A DNA stretch of 64,000 bases from JAJPJE01 sp963848375 (GTDB lineage Bacteria; Acidobacteriota; Terriglobia; Terriglobales; Acidobacteriaceae): NCBI GenBank assembly GCA_963848375.1, contig CAWKDK010000018.1:682001-746000 (forward strand). The letters run 5' to 3'. A model generated the notes under the pieces. That model did not search any database, had not been told where the DNA came from, and worked only from the letters and a program-made list of their open reading frames with translations. The position numbers and the translations under genes are program-made. Shown here piece by piece: positions 6,748 through 16,211 of this stretch (the first letter of the stretch is position 1; each line of letters begins with the position of its first letter).

Positions 6748-8718
6748 ATGCCAGAAAAAGATAAAAATCAAAGCGAGCAAGTTCCCGGCACAAAACCGGT
6801 GTCCGCATTGGAACCAAATACCAATCGGGATACCTCTTCGCGCGTAGGGGAACCACCGTCAACCCCGTTGGAAGAGCTGGTCAAGGGCAGGGAAAGGGTT
6901 TCCCTCGTGGCGCAGGCGGCGGATCTGGGTACGTGGGACTGGGATCTCAGCTCGGACGAGCTGGTATGGTCCAGGCGGTGCTTGTCACTGTTTGGCTTAC
7001 CCCAAGATGCAGCAGTGAATTATGAGATGTTTTTGCGCGCGCTGCATCCGGAAGATCGTGAACGCGTAGAAGAGGCTGTTAAAACGGCAATCGACTCTCA
7101 CGCAGACTACGATACCGAGATGCGCACGCTGTGGCCCGACGGAAGTGTGCACTGGATTGCGGCACGGGGGCGCGCCTACTACGACGACGCTGGGCGGCCG
7201 ATCCGAATGCTAGGGATCGCCTCGGACATCACCGAGCGCAAGCGGGCAAATGAGGCTCTACGCGAGAGCGAGGCTAGATTCCGGTCGCTCTTCGACAGCT
7301 CGCCAGATGCCGTATTTCTGACGATACCGGACGGCAAAATCACTGCGGCTAATCCGGCGGCACGCACGATGTTTGGAATGACAGAAGAGGAACTCTGCCA
7401 AACCGGTAGAGATGGGCTCATTGCTCCGGATGATGCGCGTTTGACGCCTGCACTGGAAATACGCACCCGCGAGGGAAGGTGCAGTACGGAACTGTCGTTT
7501 ATTCGCAAGGACGGCACCAGGTTCGATGGCGAGGTCAGTTCCGTTATTGTCCCGGGGATACCAGCCAGGTCTTTTGTTGTGGTTCGCGACATCACAGAGC
7601 GGAAACGGGCGGAAGAGGAACTTCGGCTTACTAACGATCGCTTCAAAGTATCGTTACGGGGCTCGCCCGTCGTCGTTTTCAACCAGGACCTGGAGTTGCG
7701 CTATACATGGCTCTATTGTCCAGACCTGGGTCATTCTCCTGCTGAGATCATCGGAAAGCGCGATCGAGATATCTATCCACGTGCAGAAGATGCGGAGCTC
7801 ACAGAAGGTATCAAAGCGGAGGTCATACGAACTGGTTGCAGAAGGCGCCAGGAAGTTGTGCTCGATTTTCGGGGTAAGGAACGACTCTACGATCTTCTGG
7901 TTGATCCTCTGCTGGATGCGGAGGGGAAAATTGCTGGTGTGACATGCGCCGCCATCGATATTACTGAGCGCAAGCGAGCACAAGAAGCGCTGATCCGCAG
8001 CGAAAAGCTGGCCTCGCTGGGTCGCATGGCCGCGACCATCTCTCATGAGATCAACAATCCTCTCGAAGGCGTGATGAACCTGCTCTATCTCGCAAACACT
8101 TGTCCAGGTCTGCCGCCATTGGCGCGCCATTATCTGGAAACAGCGAGTGAGGAGTTAACCCGGATCGCGCATATAACCAGGCAATCACTTGGTTTTTATC
8201 GGGAGTCCGGCAGGCCTGCGCTCACGTCAGTCAACGCTGCCCTGCAATCCGCTCTTGACCTGCTCAGAACGAAGATCAGGGAAAAGCGCGCGGTGATCCA
8301 GAAGGAGTGTGATGAGGACGTGCAAGTGATTGCCGTGGCGGGAGAACTGCGGCAGGTATTTGCGAATCTCCTGGTTAACAGCCTGGACGCGATTTCGGAA
8401 AAGGGCACTATCGCATTGCGTATATCGAGGTCTTCCACATCAAACGGCGGCGGGCGGTATGTGCGATTTACGATAGCCGACAACGGTACTGGTATCAGTG
8501 AGAATGCGAAGCAGCAGGTTTTCGACGCGCTTTTCACTACGAAGGGTGCGATTGGGACAGGGCTCGGGCTGTGGGTCAGTAAGCAGATTATCGACAAGCA
8601 CGGCGGCTCAATCCGACTGCGTTCAAGCGTAGACAAACCTCGTCGGGGAACAGCTTTCTCGATTCTGCTGCCCGCCGAACCTGCGGTAGCCTTGCAGGGG
8701 CGCTCTGCAGTCGCCTAA
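6748..8718 (+). CDS. Triple-PAS sensor histidine kinase
   Basis: The start is placed at the ATG of MPEKDKNQ; ATG 6703 and TTG 6634 are possible alternatives without better ribosome binding sites. From 656 residues, three PAS/PAC units can be seen. The first is PAS_3-like (ADLGTWDWDL...WIAARGRAYY), the second starts RFRSLFDSSPDAVF and the third RFKVSLRGSPVVVF, each closing with an ITERKR linker. A HisKA helix with LGRMAATISHEINNPLEG and a HATPase_c domain with DNGTGIS and GTGLGLW follow. No membrane segment is present, so it should sense a cytoplasmic or diffusible signal. Its partner regulator is unknown. The HisKA and PAC regions match the truncated kinase at the left edge. Confidence 0.93.
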   Translation: MPEKDKNQSEQVPGTKPVSALEPNTNRDTSSRVGEPPSTPLEELVKGRERVSLVAQAADLGTWDWDLSSDELVWSRRCLSLFGLPQDAAVNYEMFLRALHPEDRERVEEAVKTAIDSHADYDTEMRTLWPDGSVHWIAARGRAYYDDAGRPIRMLGIASDITERKRANEALRESEARFRSLFDSSPDAVFLTIPDGKITAANPAARTMFGMTEEELCQTGRDGLIAPDDARLTPALEIRTREGRCSTELSFIRKDGTRFDGEVSSVIVPGIPARSFVVVRDITERKRAEEELRLTNDRFKVSLRGSPVVVFNQDLELRYTWLYCPDLGHSPAEIIGKRDRDIYPRAEDAELTEGIKAEVIRTGCRRRQEVVLDFRGKERLYDLLVDPLLDAEGKIAGVTCAAIDITERKRAQEALIRSEKLASLGRMAATISHEINNPLEGVMNLLYLANTCPGLPPLARHYLETASEELTRIAHITRQSLGFYRESGRPALTSVNAALQSALDLLRTKIREKRAVIQKECDEDVQVIAVAGELRQVFANLLVNSLDAISEKGTIALRISRSSTSNGGGRYVRFTIADNGTGISENAKQQVFDALFTTKGAIGTGLGLWVSKQIIDKHGGSIRLRSSVDKPRRGTAFSILLPAEPAVALQGRSAVA

Positions 8719-8741
8719 AACAGTTTGAATTCACAGACAGT

Positions 8742-9035
8742 CTATTTGCCGTAGACTTTCACGTCGCCGTCAATCGCGACGGCGATGTACTTGTTCGTGG
8801 CCACGTCACGAAATTGAACGACTTTGTGGCCTTTACGAGCGAGGTCACCCCATCGGCTCGGCTTTTCGCGGTTCTGCTCAATGGCGTCGTACTGACGCCC
8901 GTCAATCTCAAATGAGACGATTCTCAACCGGTTGCTGCCGGTGCGTTTTACCAGGATCGACTGACCCTCCACGTCCACGGTCGGCTGCGACATCAGCTGT
9001 TCAGCAATCGACTTGAGTATTTCCAGATTGGACAT
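8742..9035 (-). CDS. Conserved-looking small protein, 97 aa, function unknown
   Basis: The protein is soluble and mixed alpha/beta, beginning MSNLEILKSIAEQLMSQP and ending in alternating strands (VVQFRDVATNKYIAVAIDG). I do not recognise a family. It converges on the kinase end 23 bp away and is divergent from the VWA protein. Codon use is like that of its neighbours, with G or C at most third positions, which supports real coding. There is no signal peptide, cysteine pair or catalytic motif. Confidence 0.7.
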   Translation of the reverse strand: MSNLEILKSIAEQLMSQPTVDVEGQSILVKRTGSNRLRIVSFEIDGRQYDAIEQNREKPSRWGDLARKGHKVVQFRDVATNKYIAVAIDGDVKVYGK

Positions 9036-9175
9036 CGATCAACTCTTTAGCCGGTTTGGAACGTGATTATACGGCGATCTGTAGCTGAGGTTGAGCCACG
9101 CTCTCTTGCGCTCAGGTCGCCTCACTGGTAACTTTCTGCCTCCTTGGATATGCTCGCTGTCGTTTACTAAATGCG

Positions 9176-10144
9176 ATGCGCGCAAATCTGAAAATCCTGA
9201 AATCCTTCGTATCGGTCCTTTTGTTGACGACAGCGATGCCGTCGTTCTCGCAAGAAGCGGTGCGCGTAAACGTCAACCTGGTCAACGTCGCTTTTTCCCT
9301 TCGTGACGGTCATGGTGCATTCGTCGACGACCTGACCAAAGATCAGGTCGATATTTTCGAAGATGCCGTTCCCCAGAAGATTGCTTTTTTCGCACGCAGT
9401 TCCGATGTGCCATTGACGCTTGGGCTGATTGTCGACGCCAGTGGCAGCCAGGATCGCTTTACGAAGCAGCATCAACACGATCTGGAAATGTTTCTTAAAG
9501 AAGTGCTCGGGCCGAAAGATCGAGCATTCATCGTTTGCTTCGGCAATCATCTGCGGCTTGTCAGCGATCTCTCGCCATCGAGCAGTGAGCTTATCGAGCG
9601 ACTGAACGCCTTCCAGAAGGGAAGCAGTCACTTTCCGGAAATCGGGCCAAAGGAAAGCCGCGACTTGGGTACGGCTTTTTATGATTCCATCTACTACTCC
9701 ATCACTGAAAAACTGGCGAATGAAAGCGGACGCAAAGCGTTGCTGATCTTCAGCGACGGTGAAGATAATTCCAGTTCGCATGACATGATGACCACGGTTG
9801 AGGCGGCTCAGGCAGCGAACGTGACACTGTTCAGTATCCGCTATACCGAGCGCGAGCACGGCAAGCTTACGGCTCGTAACAAGTATGGAATCAGAGTAAT
9901 GGGGCGGATTGCTAAAGAAACAGGTGGGGAGGAATTTGACGCTGAACAAACCGATCCCCACAACTACTTCCATCTGATTGGCGACGAGCTACGGCATTCC
10001 TACGAACTAGCCTACTATCCGACGAATGCGATGAGGGACGACACCTTCCGCAAGATCGTGGTTCGGCCGAAGCAGGCGGGCTTCACGGTACGATGCAAGA
10101 CAGGATATTTCTCGCGCGAGGTGGAGGCGCCGGCCGCCCAATAG
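9176..10144 (+). CDS. Secreted VWFA-related protein
   Basis: A signal peptide at about residues 1-26 is followed by the VRVNVNLVNVAFSLRD opening typical of the VWFA-related proteins common in Acidobacteria. A von Willebrand A domain then begins at PLTLGLIVDASGSQD, with the MIDAS DxSxS at residues 87-91. A second conserved stretch, ALLIFSDGEDNSS, follows. Such domains usually bind protein partners through a metal ion outside the cytoplasm. At 322 residues it is a normal length for this group. It is monocistronic by context. The exact role is not known. Confidence 0.88.
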   Translation: MRANLKILKSFVSVLLLTTAMPSFSQEAVRVNVNLVNVAFSLRDGHGAFVDDLTKDQVDIFEDAVPQKIAFFARSSDVPLTLGLIVDASGSQDRFTKQHQHDLEMFLKEVLGPKDRAFIVCFGNHLRLVSDLSPSSSELIERLNAFQKGSSHFPEIGPKESRDLGTAFYDSIYYSITEKLANESGRKALLIFSDGEDNSSSHDMMTTVEAAQAANVTLFSIRYTEREHGKLTARNKYGIRVMGRIAKETGGEEFDAEQTDPHNYFHLIGDELRHSYELAYYPTNAMRDDTFRKIVVRPKQAGFTVRCKTGYFSREVEAPAAQ

Positions 10145-10207
10145 TACGGATGGCACATTTCTGGACAAAATCCGCCCAAAAAACCGGTACATGTCCGATT
10201 TTCTGGC

Positions 10208-10229
10208 GTGTAGGGTTATAAACCTACAC
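10208..10229 (+). promoter_or_regulatory. Hairpin in the leader of the coiled-coil/PilZ genes
   Basis: GTGTAGG (10208-10214) and CCTACAC (10223-10229) form a perfect 7-bp inverted repeat around GTTATAAA. It lies in the 258-bp gap between the VWA gene and the small coiled-coil gene. It could be an operator or an RNA hairpin; no known riboswitch consensus was recognised and there is no T-run. Confidence 0.35.
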
Positions 10230-10402
10230 CGCTGATGAAAACACTGGTTTAGAATCATCCCACTCTGAAGGGCGAATCTGGGAGCTCGATCGTTACCTCC
10301 CTTCCTTTCACCGGCTCGAAAAGAGTCGATTCCATGCGCCGCTGAAGTAGTGCAGTGAATTGAACGATACGGTTCCGCAACCACTTCTGGCCAAGGCGGG
10401 AT

Positions 10403-10597
10403 ATGACTGTCTATCAGATTATTCAGCAGAAGGAAGAACAAGTTGAGCGGCTGACGCGCGAGATCTCGGCGCTGCGGGCTGCAGCACGCATGTTGGAAGA
10501 AAGCCGGAACATGGAGTTGGAACTGGTTACGGCGGGCAGCGAAGTAAGAGTCGGAGAAACAAAGAACGAACAGAAAACACTGAGGCAATTTCCATGA
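10403..10597 (+). CDS. Small coiled-coil protein, 64 aa
   Basis: Residues 4-40 form a charged helix with heptad spacing (VYQIIQQKEEQVERLTREIS), and the tail is polar. It ends 37 bp before the ATG of the PilZ-GAF-TonB gene on the same strand, so the two are likely co-transcribed. I do not recognise a family. A role as a partner or adaptor of the downstream protein is inference from position only. Confidence 0.6.
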   Translation: MTVYQIIQQKEEQVERLTREISALRAAARMLEESRNMELELVTAGSEVRVGETKNEQKTLRQFP

Positions 10598-10633
10598 TCT
10601 GCCGTGGATTGCCGAAGGCTTCCAGAGGCCGGT

Positions 10634-12757
10634 ATGCCTGAAGTGCTGACTGATACAAATCACGGGTCATCGATTTATCCCATCAAGCGAAGCGCGCAGC
10701 GCAAGGGAATGGGAAACATACGGCAGGTAAAGGCGCGCCTTGGGCCGGCCGGCGAAGCGGTGGTTGTAGATATAAGCGAAAGCGGCATCGGTCTGGAACT
10801 CGCGATGCCTCTCCAGCCCGGGAGCACGCTGGCGGTGGACTTCGATCTGCCCGAGAGTGGTGGTCACGTGCGCGTGGATGGCCGTGTCGTATGGTTCGGC
10901 GCCGGCAAGCGCGCAGGCATTCGTTTTGAGCGCGTGCCTGACCTGGCAAGCGAACGTCTGAAACGCTGGGTAAGCCTGGGACGACAGCCCATTCGTCCGA
11001 CTTCGGCTGAAAGCAGTGTTTCGACGCCAGTTGCCGCAGCGGGCGAAGGCGCCCCTTTGGGTGCAGACGAGTCGCTCACGCTAGATCGAGCGGTGGTGCA
11101 AGTCTTGGCGCGAGCGATGGCCATCACCAGAGCGAACGGAGCGGCGATCGCGATCGGGCCTCCGGAAGCGATGGTCTGCCGCGCCAGTGCGGGCAATGCG
11201 CCCGATGTTGGAGTGCCCATCAATCCGAGTTCGGGTCTCACCGGGTATTGCGTTCGAAGTCGCGCTACGGTGCGCTGTGATGACACCGAAACCGACGAGC
11301 GCGTCAATGCCGCGGCTTGCCGCGAAATGGAGCTGAGGTCGGCACTGGTGATTCCGGTATTCTCCGGCAGGAATGCGGACGAACTCAGCGGGATTCTCGA
11401 GGTGTTTTCCTCACAGCCGCGGGCATTCTCTCCTGATCACATTGCAAAGCTGGAAAAGCTAACGAAGATTCTCGGCGTCGTTGCGGCAGATCTGGTTCCG
11501 ACTGCAGAGAAGAATCCTGAGTCCTCGGCAGTGCCCGTTGCGAAGGCCGAGTCGATGGCTACGGATAGTTCTTCTGAGCTGAAGCCGGAACGTTCGCACC
11601 TTCCGCGAAAAATCGGAGACCGGCCATCGGTCGGCCCGCAAGCGAATGTTTCTGCTCCGGTCCCTTCGAACGGGAGATCGATCAGGTCTGAGTCTGCCGG
11701 TACCACGCAACGCAAAGTGGAACCGCAGGTAGTAGGGCAGGTAAAGCCTGCGGCGCTGGCTGCGCCTGTGATTACGTCGCAGATCGCAGCCAAGGAAACG
11801 GCGGTCAAGCTGGCCGAACTGACGAAGCCGAATACCGCGACGTCAATCACGGAAAATACGGCTGAAGTCAAAACGAGTCCGCACAAGTTCTCGGCGGTTG
11901 CCGCGACCGATCTTCCTACGGAAACCGCAGTTCTGGAATTACCTTCCTTCGGGATCGAAAGCCCGTCGCTTGCGGAGCGGACCAGAGAGTGGTTGATCAC
12001 GGGGAGAAACCAACGCATCGGGAAAGCGCTGCGCCTTGTCGGGGCCATCGTGATTGCCCTTGAAATTGCCGCGGCAGTGTTCCTGTACACGCGCTGGGAA
12101 AAGAAGCGCGCAGCTTTCGTGCAGTCTTCGCGTCCGGTCGCAGCCGTAAACACGACGGCGACACCGGCTGTAGTGCCGCCGCCAACTGCATTGCTGCCGG
12201 AAGTGGCCGCTCCTGCACCCGTTGTCAAACACAGAAAACCAAGTCAGGAAGCGCTACTGCCCGAGGATGGCTCTGACGATGTGATCGTGGTAAACCGCAG
12301 CGGTGAAACAGGAACTCCTAGTGCCGGGGTCTCGGGAACAAGTGGACAACCAGCGGCTTCAAAACCCACGGTGACAACGGAAAGCGAACCGGCGGCGCCT
12401 GCTCCGTTGGCAGGGCAAGCTGATCTTGCTGCCATTCGCTTGCCCGATCATTCTATCCAGCCATCTCTTGCGATTCGAATGTCTAGCGGAACCATCGGCG
12501 GCAAACTGATCAAGAAAGTCGAGCCGATCTATCCAGAAACGGCAAAGTCTCGCCGTATTCAAGGGCAAGTGTTCCTGAGTGCACACGTTGGACTCGACGG
12601 ATCGGTGAGAGACATTCGTGTGCTGAAGGGAAATCCGTTCCTGGGGGCAGCCGCAAAGGATGCGGTGAAACATTGGCGCTACGAGCCCATGAAGCTGAAT
12701 GGCACGCCGGTGGAAATGGATACCAGCGTGATGGTGGAGTTCAAGCTGCCGAACTAG
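10634..12757 (+). CDS. PilZ-GAF-transmembrane-TonB_C fusion protein
   Basis: Four parts can be read in order. A PilZ domain (residues about 15-115) has the c-di-GMP motif RSAQR at 19-23 and DISESGIG downstream, both canonical. A GAF-like domain covers about 150-290. A long Ala/Pro/Thr-rich linker holds a membrane helix near 460-480 (LVGAIVIALEIAAAVFLYT). A TonB C-terminal domain lies at about 625-705 (KVEPIYPETAKSRRIQGQV, AVKHWRYEPM). The topology puts PilZ and GAF in the cytoplasm and TonB_C in the periplasm, so it may transmit a c-di-GMP or small-molecule signal to an outer-membrane partner; that role is inference. A GTG at 10604 is an alternative start. The end overlaps the convergent lnt gene by 17 bp. 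Confidence 0.85.
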   Translation: MPEVLTDTNHGSSIYPIKRSAQRKGMGNIRQVKARLGPAGEAVVVDISESGIGLELAMPLQPGSTLAVDFDLPESGGHVRVDGRVVWFGAGKRAGIRFERVPDLASERLKRWVSLGRQPIRPTSAESSVSTPVAAAGEGAPLGADESLTLDRAVVQVLARAMAITRANGAAIAIGPPEAMVCRASAGNAPDVGVPINPSSGLTGYCVRSRATVRCDDTETDERVNAAACREMELRSALVIPVFSGRNADELSGILEVFSSQPRAFSPDHIAKLEKLTKILGVVAADLVPTAEKNPESSAVPVAKAESMATDSSSELKPERSHLPRKIGDRPSVGPQANVSAPVPSNGRSIRSESAGTTQRKVEPQVVGQVKPAALAAPVITSQIAAKETAVKLAELTKPNTATSITENTAEVKTSPHKFSAVAATDLPTETAVLELPSFGIESPSLAERTREWLITGRNQRIGKALRLVGAIVIALEIAAAVFLYTRWEKKRAAFVQSSRPVAAVNTTATPAVVPPPTALLPEVAAPAPVVKHRKPSQEALLPEDGSDDVIVVNRSGETGTPSAGVSGTSGQPAASKPTVTTESEPAAPAPLAGQADLAAIRLPDHSIQPSLAIRMSSGTIGGKLIKKVEPIYPETAKSRRIQGQVFLSAHVGLDGSVRDIRVLKGNPFLGAAAKDAVKHWRYEPMKLNGTPVEMDTSVMVEFKLPN

Positions 12758-14240
12758 CTTCGACGGCCACCGGCCCGCGTTTGATCGCGGAGGCAATCAG
12801 CACGACCAGTAACACGATGTTGATCCACGCGAACCAATCTCCAAAGCGCGAGTAGATGGTGGCCGTGGGATAGACAGGCACCACAACCACGAGCGAAGAA
12901 AACGGACTCGCATCGCTGCGCTTCTCGGCCAGGATGCGTCCACGATTGTCGCTGATGGTCAGCAGCCCTTCCTTTGCCGAGCGCGCGATCGTAAATCCAT
13001 CTTCTACGCCTCGCATGACGGCCATTCGCCCGTGCAGCCAGCGGTCAGTATCGAAGTCCCATGCAGGTACCAACAGCAGGGCTACATCCGATCTGCCATA
13101 GTGACGGCTGAGGGGCGGGAAATCCATGTCCTTGCAGATCGCAAGTCCCTGCACGAATGGTCCCGTACTGAGCACGGAGAATTCAGATCCGGGACGATCA
13201 CGACTCTCGAATCCCGGAACGAGATGATGCTTGATGTAGACCGTTACAGGCCCACCGACGGCATGATAAAGGCGAGCCTCATTCAGATAGTCATTGGATT
13301 CACGGTGGTCGATACCAACCAGAATGTCTACGTGATTGTTGGTCGCGGCGGATTGGAAGAGCCGATCCATTTCCGGGAGATCAGTATCGGCGACGGTGGC
13401 AATCTTCTCGGGAATGACGATCGTTTGCGCGCCCTGCGCTGCAAGGGTGGCGATCTGATCAGCGTAGTTGTGCAGAACGCGCATGCCTTTTTCGCCCGAC
13501 GGTTCGCCGCGGTTTTCGCGCGCGTCAGAGGCCAGTAGCCCGACCGTGATCTGTTGTGGTGCGGAAGGGGTGGAGAACAGGCGGTATGAACCGAGGCCAA
13601 TCGCCGCTAGGAAAATCAGCGCTGTGGCGGCGGCGAATGAGTTCCACTTCTTATCGCGCGGCGAGTACGTCAGCAAGGCTGCGATGCTCGAGGGAAACAG
13701 AAAAAGCAAAAAGACAATTCCCCATACCCCGGCAATCGAGGCGACCTGGATGATGGGGAGGAAATTCATTTGAGTGTACGCGAGACTTCCAAATGTGCTG
13801 TGCGGCGAAGCGAGCGTATTCAGATACTCGTAGCTAGTCCACACGGCTGGGAATGCAAGAGCGGCGCGCCAGAACGAGCCACGGAGCAGGAACGTGCGCG
13901 TAAGCAGCACACCAAGTCCGAAGAGAATTGACGGGGTCAGCGTGGCGAGGATGAAGACCATCAAAGGGAGTTCGAGCACTCGGTGGAGATAGGTCCACCA
14001 GGTGAATGCTCCCAGACTGAAGCCAGCGAAAGCAACCGCAAAGGCCGCGCGTTTGCTAACACGTGGAGCGAGGACAAGCGCCGGGAGCGGCGCCAGCCAC
14101 GTCAGCCACCAGACGGGCGCCAATCCATTGCCGAAGAAGAAAAGCGCGGCGGTTACGCATACCGTGGCCAAGCCGAATTGCCATGCTGATCGCGAGTCGA
14201 GCGGTTTGTTTATCATCACCCTGAATCCCAGTACGTTCAT
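12741..14240 (-). CDS. lnt: Apolipoprotein N-acyltransferase-type protein
   Basis: The family N-acylates the lipid-modified Cys of lipoproteins at the outer face of the inner membrane. The 499-residue protein has several membrane helices over about residues 18-225, then a nitrilase-like domain and a final helix near residue 475. Catalytic-triad candidates are the Glu in VIPEKIA, the Lys in YIKHHLVPG and the Cys in GLAICKDMDF. It is somewhat divergent, so the substrate is likely but not certain to be lipoprotein. A second ATG eight codons in is possible. Its 3' end overlaps the convergent PilZ gene. Confidence 0.85.
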   Translation of the reverse strand: MNVLGFRVMINKPLDSRSAWQFGLATVCVTAALFFFGNGLAPVWWLTWLAPLPALVLAPRVSKRAAFAVAFAGFSLGAFTWWTYLHRVLELPLMVFILATLTPSILFGLGVLLTRTFLLRGSFWRAALAFPAVWTSYEYLNTLASPHSTFGSLAYTQMNFLPIIQVASIAGVWGIVFLLFLFPSSIAALLTYSPRDKKWNSFAAATALIFLAAIGLGSYRLFSTPSAPQQITVGLLASDARENRGEPSGEKGMRVLHNYADQIATLAAQGAQTIVIPEKIATVADTDLPEMDRLFQSAATNNHVDILVGIDHRESNDYLNEARLYHAVGGPVTVYIKHHLVPGFESRDRPGSEFSVLSTGPFVQGLAICKDMDFPPLSRHYGRSDVALLLVPAWDFDTDRWLHGRMAVMRGVEDGFTIARSAKEGLLTISDNRGRILAEKRSDASPFSSLVVVVPVYPTATIYSRFGDWFAWINIVLLVVLIASAIKRGPVAVEASSAA

Positions 14241-14356
14241 CCGGGCTGGATTGTTTCACAAAAGCACTTACCTACTTCATGGATGCTCGCGCGTGTTGAT
14301 TTGGATTTGGGGAACTTCGATTTACGGCGTACTATGTTCCGCCGGTAACGAGAGCG

Positions 14357-15305
14357 ATGAGACGACTACTCTGGATATGCGCGACGTTGGTTCTTGAAAC
14401 AACACTCTTCGGCCAAGTCCCGCGCCCGGAACAACAACAAACGCAAAGTTCTGCGCAACAGATAGTTGATCTGCAGCAGAAGCTGCAAAATCTGGCCGCA
14501 CCGGCTAAAGGTAAGGTTGGTGCGGCAGCTCTGCTGCTGGAAACTGGCGATACCGTCGAAATTCGCGGGTCGAAGCATTTTCCTATGCAGAGCGTTTACA
14601 AGCTGCCCATCGTGATGGCAGTCCTGGCACGTACAGATTCCGGACAGCTAAAACTTGATCAGAAGGTACATATTTCGTCCGCAGACCTTGTACCGCCAAA
14701 TATACACAGTCCGATTCGTGACCGGAATCCGAACGGGGATTTCGACATGACGGTTCGCGAATTGGCACGTGCGGCTATCGTCGAGAGCGATGGGTCGGCA
14801 AGCGATGTTCTGTTGCGCCTGGTAAAGCCGCGTCACGTGCGGAAATACCTTCACAAGGTTGGTGTGAAGGGCATCAAGATCGAGAACACCGAGAAGGAAA
14901 TGGCGCTGGACGATAAGGTTCAGTACGACAACTGGGCCACTCCTCGCGGAGCCGTCACATTGCTGCAAAAACTTCAGGCTGGTGAAGGGCTTTCTGCCGA
15001 GCAATCGCGACCTGCTGCTTGGCTGGATGATCGAAACGCGAACCGGTTCGCAGCGTATCAGGGCGCTGCTTCCGCGCGAGGTTCAGGTCGCCGACAAGAC
15101 TGGAAGCTCGGGCACCGAACACGGAGTGACGGCGGCGACCAATGACATTGGCCTGATACAACTGCCCAACGGAAATCACCTGGCGGTTGCGGTATTCGTT
15201 TCCGACTCGCCAGCCGACGCGGATGTTCGCGAGGCAGTGATTGCGCAGATTGCGCGCGCCGCCTGGGATTGGGCAGCGCGCACCACCTCAGCTTCCGTTC
15301 ACTGA
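14357..15305 (+). CDS. Class A beta-lactamase, PER-like, frame interrupted near 15000
   Basis: A signal peptide (MRRLLWICATLVLETTLFG) is followed by the serine beta-lactamase motifs: S79-V-Y-K82, and SDG at 144-146 in place of the usual SDN. The segment ENTEKEMALDDKVQYDNW resembles the omega loop of PER-type (subclass A2) enzymes. The frame then drifts after GEGLSAEQ and would stop at 15145. The +1 frame carries the rest: LLLGWMIETRTGS, the KTG motif (VADKTGSSGTEHG) and TAATNDIGLIQLP, to a stop at 15305. Together they make a full-length enzyme of about 315 residues. Loss of an AG dinucleotide near GCCGAGCAATCGC would explain the shift. As written the product lacks KTG and would be inactive. 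Confidence 0.85.
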
Positions 15306-15307
15306 GC

Positions 15308-16093
15308 TCACATGCGGCTCAGACGAATCGTGCCGTCTCCCGACCTGAGTTCAAGCGTGTTTCCGCCGCTGTTCAGCTTGCCTCTTAATTCGTTTTCACG
15401 AATCTGGCCGGAGGTAGAGATTGGAAAGTCGGACGTGATTCGGCCGTCGCCGGTGTGCGCATCCACGTCTGCCGAGAATCCGTCGGGAAGGTGGAGGTCA
15501 AGGTTACCGTCGCCGGTCCGCAGTATCCACGAACCCGTCGCTTTCGAACCCTGTTCCACGTAAACGGCCATATTGCCATCGCCAGTGTGCAGCGTAAGCT
15601 CATCAAAACGGCCGCGGACTTTGAGATTCCCGTCGCCAGTGCTGGCATTCAGACCGCCATCCATGCCGTTCAGGTCCACGTTGCCATCGCCCGTCTGGAT
15701 GTGTGCTCCGCCTTTCACGGCGTCGACGACGACATTGCCATCGCCAGTGCGAAGATCAAGATTCGTTTCGCGCGGAACCGAGACGTCGACGCGAATGGAA
15801 CGGTTCATGCCCCATGAAATGTGATCCTTGTGAACCATCCGGACTTCCACGTTCACGTGATCGCCTTCCTGGCGCTCAACGACCTTCACGTCATCGGGGA
15901 TCTTCCAGCCCCTGGTAGTCACGTTGACGCGAATCTCCTTCGCGTCGGAGCTGACAACGTTGAGATTGGCATCATCGGTTACCAGGCGGAAGTCGGGCTT
16001 CGCGGTAACCGGGAAGTTCTTGTTCCACTCGTCTGCGAAGGCGAGCGCGGTAACGGTGAGAAAAAGCAGGGAAACGATGAGAAATTTACGCAC
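15308..16093 (-). CDS. Secreted DUF4097-like beta-helix protein
   Basis: A signal peptide at about residues 1-20 precedes a repetitive region of short strands. The phrase TGDGN, or a near variant (TGDGR, SGDGT), recurs seven times between about residues 115 and 255. This pattern is typical of the DUF4097 adhesin-like family that folds as a right-handed beta-helix. The family has no firmly assigned function; surface or periplasmic binding is likely. The gene lies tail-to-tail with the beta-lactamase, two bases apart. Confidence 0.8.
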   Translation of the reverse strand: MRKFLIVSLLFLTVTALAFADEWNKNFPVTAKPDFRLVTDDANLNVVSSDAKEIRVNVTTRGWKIPDDVKVVERQEGDHVNVEVRMVHKDHISWGMNRSIRVDVSVPRETNLDLRTGDGNVVVDAVKGGAHIQTGDGNVDLNGMDGGLNASTGDGNLKVRGRFDELTLHTGDGNMAVYVEQGSKATGSWILRTGDGNLDLHLPDGFSADVDAHTGDGRITSDFPISTSGQIRENELRGKLNSGGNTLELRSGDGTIRLSRM

Positions 16094-16211
16094 AATAAGC
16101 CCCCTACTCCGGAGTCAAGGATAGGTACGAAATAGTTCGGACGTAAGTTCCGCGCCCGCTCCTTAGACGGAAGGGTGTTCAAGATGTTAGCGACAGCCCG
16201 CGCAAGCTGGC

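Noticed and set aside
9167..9973. Long minus-strand frame opposite the VWA protein
   Set aside because: It is a complement of a well-supported secreted protein and shows no family motif.
10145..10402. c-di-GMP riboswitch before the PilZ gene
   Set aside because: The conserved GEMM core was not seen; only a simple 7-bp inverted repeat is present.
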